Source: Myxococcales bacterium (lineage in GTDB: Bacteria; Myxococcota; Bradymonadia; UBA7976; UBA1532). From it: 6,209 nucleotides of DNA. Each line of letters starts with the position of its first letter. The first letter of the stretch is position 1. The position numbers were made by a program, and so were the translations under genes. The notes beneath the pieces are model-generated. The model was given only the letters and a program-made list of their open reading frames with translations, was not told the origin of the DNA and did not search any database. Of the stretch, positions 5,968 through 6,209 are shown piece by piece. The stretch lies in assembly GCA_020430675.1 (NCBI GenBank), contig JAGQJJ010000260.1:1-6209 (forward strand). The letters are read 5' to 3'.

Positions 5968-5988
5968 TCGGCCGCGGCAGACGCAACA

Positions 5989-6047
5989 CCCGATGCCATC
6001 GGTCCGGGGTCGGCTGCGAGACGACACGACGAACCGATGGCATCGGG
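5989..6047. repeat. 15-bp perfect inverted repeat with nested palindromes (possible terminator or operator)
   Basis: The arms CCCGATGCCATCGGT (5989-6003) and ACCGATGGCATCGGG (6033-6047) are exact reverse complements, separated by 29 nt. Each arm contains its own 13-nt palindrome CCGATG-N-CATCGG, with centres at 5996 and 6040, 44 bp apart. As RNA, this could fold as one 15-bp stem with a large loop or as two short hairpins. It lies 22 nt after the lipoprotein stop, between convergent genes, which suits a bidirectional terminator, but there is no T run. The paired palindromes, about four helical turns apart, would also fit a dimeric DNA-binding protein. Confidence 0.6.
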
Positions 6048-6096
6048 CGCGCGGGCCGACCTGGCCAGGGGAGCGGCACGATGCAACCCACCGCTC

Positions 6097-6119
6097 ACCG
6101 CGATGCCAGGCACCGCGGT
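6097..6119 (-). terminator. Candidate 3' hairpin of the minus-strand gene
   Basis: An 11-bp stem with a one-base centre at 6108: ACCGCG(ATGCC)/(GGCAC)CGCGGT on the + strand. The pair 6103/6113 is an A-C mismatch in + RNA but a G-U wobble in minus RNA, so the hairpin is more stable in the minus transcript. It begins 5 nt beyond the minus-strand stop codon (6125-6127). No U tract follows, so intrinsic termination is not certain; it could be a 3' stabilising stem. Confidence 0.4.
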
Positions 6120-6124
6120 CCGAG

Positions 6125-6209
6125 TCAACGCTTGCGGGGATGGGTCCGCTTGAGGCGGCGGATACCGCCGAGCGACATCAGCATGAAGAGCAGGGCCAGC
6201 CCCCCGGAC
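6125..6209 (-). CDS. C-terminal fragment of a protein with a membrane-anchor/sorting tail (MYXO-CTERM-like)
   Basis: Only the last 27 codons are in the window; the gene enters from the right edge and ends at TGA (6127-6125). The residues are SGGLALLFMLMSLGG, then IRRLKRTHPRKR: a Gly-Gly, about 13 hydrophobic residues, then a strongly basic tail at the extreme C-terminus. This is the layout of the sorting signals MYXO-CTERM, GlyGly-CTERM (rhombosortase) and similar tripartite tags, in which the protein is exported, held by the helix and later processed. The Cys typical of MYXO-CTERM would lie outside the window, and the basic tail is longer than usual, so a plain C-terminal membrane helix remains possible. 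The upstream domain and function are unknown. Confidence 0.55.
   Translation of the reverse strand, partial: SGGLALLFMLMSLGGIRRLKRTHPRKR

Noticed and set aside
1..6209. CRISPR array, tRNA or rRNA genes, insertion sequences, phage integration sites
   Set aside because: No regularly spaced repeats, tRNA-like cloverleaf with TTCGA arm, transposase or terminal repeats were seen on either strand.

Overview
This is a GC-rich stretch with dense, tightly packed genes, almost all on the + strand. Several traits point to a myxobacterium-like organism (Myxococcota or a related former deltaproteobacterial lineage). These are a secreted caspase-like protein, a Cys-rich lipoprotein carrying an EF-hand-type loop, and a C-terminal membrane-anchor and basic tail on the minus-strand gene at the right edge. 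The lineage is an inference from protein character; no rRNA or marker gene is present.

Left half (156-2028): a short-chain dehydrogenase/reductase gene overlaps by 23 nt an AraC-family regulator gene with an Arabinose_bd-type sensor domain. This looks like a small metabolic or detoxification unit with its own regulator. The first 155 bases hold an unresolved edge fragment and the SDR ribosome binding site.

Right half (2084-5967): a four-gene unit. It encodes an ECF-type sigma factor, a single-pass membrane protein in the usual anti-sigma position but without a visible zinc motif, an exported caspase-fold (C14) protein ending in what looks like an outer-membrane beta-barrel, and a Cys-rich lipoprotein. 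The last three are joined by ATGA and TGATG stop/start overlaps. A near-perfect ECF-type promoter (GAAAC-N16-CGTA) lies between the sigma gene and the membrane-protein gene, and a weaker one (ACAAC-N16-CGTC) lies before the sigma gene. The simplest reading is an envelope-stress circuit in which the sigma factor drives its own operon, the membrane protein restrains it, and the caspase/barrel protein and lipoprotein act at the outer membrane. The cascade is inferred. The domains and gene overlaps can be read directly from the sequence.

Right edge (5968-6209): a convergent intergenic region with a 15-bp inverted repeat, each arm of which is itself a palindrome, and a separate 11-bp hairpin. After these comes the 3' end of a minus-strand gene whose product ends in a hydrophobic helix and an Arg/Lys-rich tail, resembling MYXO-CTERM or GlyGly-CTERM sorting signals.
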